From contig NZ_ACEP01000074.1 of NCBI RefSeq assembly GCF_000173975.1, forward strand, positions 1 through 38,559: a stretch of DNA of 38,559 nt, written 5' to 3'. The DNA comes from Anaerobutyricum hallii DSM 3353. Lineage in GTDB: Bacteria; Bacillota; Clostridia; Lachnospirales; Lachnospiraceae. Each line of letters opens with the position of its first letter. Position 1 is the stretch's first letter. Below, one piece after another: positions 38,319 to 38,559 of the stretch. Both the position numbers and the translations under genes were made by a program. Below the pieces are notes generated by a model, which worked only from the letters and a program-made list of their open reading frames with translations, made no database searches and was not told the origin of the DNA.

Positions 38319-38559
38319 CTCCGATATACTGATATTATGTAAGTCTATGTTAACATAATTATCTTTAATTCGCTATACTTAATCTCAAGAAAATGTAAAT
38401 AAATTCCAACAATGTAATGACTAAATTTAAAAATATTAAGTGTATAGTGTAATACTGTCAGGCTTGGGATATATCTGAGGTGTCATTGGAACATAGGAAA
38501 TATCCTCTTTTTAGCGAAAGTAAATAAATTCAGTGATATATTATAAGCTTGTATACATT
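38319..38559. other. AT-rich end of window without a gene
   Basis: The last 240 bases contain the upstream region of the nuclease gene. On the minus strand there are AT-rich candidates for a promoter but no clear -35/-10 pair. No coding frame, RNA gene or repeat is supported. Confidence 0.4.

Overview
The window reads as a chromosomal segment of a low-GC anaerobic Firmicute, most likely a gut Lachnospiraceae. The reasons are strong AGGAGG-type ribosome binding sites, two iron-sulfur proteins of the NapH type and a ferredoxin, an orphan microcompartment shell protein, remains of a spore cortex-lytic-type protein, and decayed conjugative-element genes of the kind common in gut Clostridia. The assignment is inference from gene content; no rRNA or tRNA gene is present.

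Region 1 (1-3.8 kb) is mostly gene debris around one intact MATE efflux pump: an XRE regulator with an in-frame stop, a glycoside hydrolase family 1 tail, and an ATP-binding (AlbA_2/Schlafen-type) regulator broken at both ends and flanked by two copies of a short direct repeat.

Region 2 (3.8-11.3 kb) looks like a redox block: thioredoxin, a gutted rhodanese, a CoA-disulfide reductase/rhodanese fusion, a Crp/Fnr-type regulator, a divergently transcribed protein of unknown function with a degenerate receiver-like half, a membrane-anchored coiled-coil protein, a ferredoxin and two NapH-like proteins (one broken). Thioredoxin and ferredoxin promoters carry the same 15-bp palindrome exactly 21 nt upstream of the -10 box, the geometry of a class II Crp/Fnr activator. 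A decayed TnpB with its right-end/reRNA region lies here; a second, tnpB-less copy of that right end lies 12.4 kb downstream.

Region 3 (11.5-26.6 kb) holds mainly intact genes: a small membrane protein, an XRE regulator, a dicarboxylate/amino-acid:cation symporter with twin palindromic operators, NudC, a 1295-residue RND exporter with a coiled-coil insert, an NSS symporter, an orphan BMC protein, a GGDEF-REC-HD-GYP protein with an Hpt partner, QueH, a fluoride-channel fragment and a two-domain S1 protein. Five copies of a large palindromic element (here A to E) lie in this block. Their outer arms differ in sequence yet stay self-complementary, while an asymmetric internal loop is conserved. 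Four of the five begin immediately after a stop codon. This is the strongest candidate for an undescribed structured element.

Region 4 (26.7-32 kb) is a chain of truncated genes joined end to end: spore-protein N-terminus, YodL/DUF4316-like ICE protein, histidine kinase, an intact sdpR-sdpI pair, an AgrC-like kinase tail, an IS4/IS1634-type transposase tail and a PAPS-reductase-like ICE protein tail.

Region 5 (32.1-37.2 kb) is an intact lantibiotic self-protection operon (LanF, LanE, LanG, LanI lipoprotein, LanR, LanK) with no lantibiotic precursor or modification gene visible. With sdpRI nearby it looks like a bacteriocin-resistance island. The window ends with a PD-(D/E)XK (Rpn/PDDEXK_2) transposase-family gene on the minus strand.
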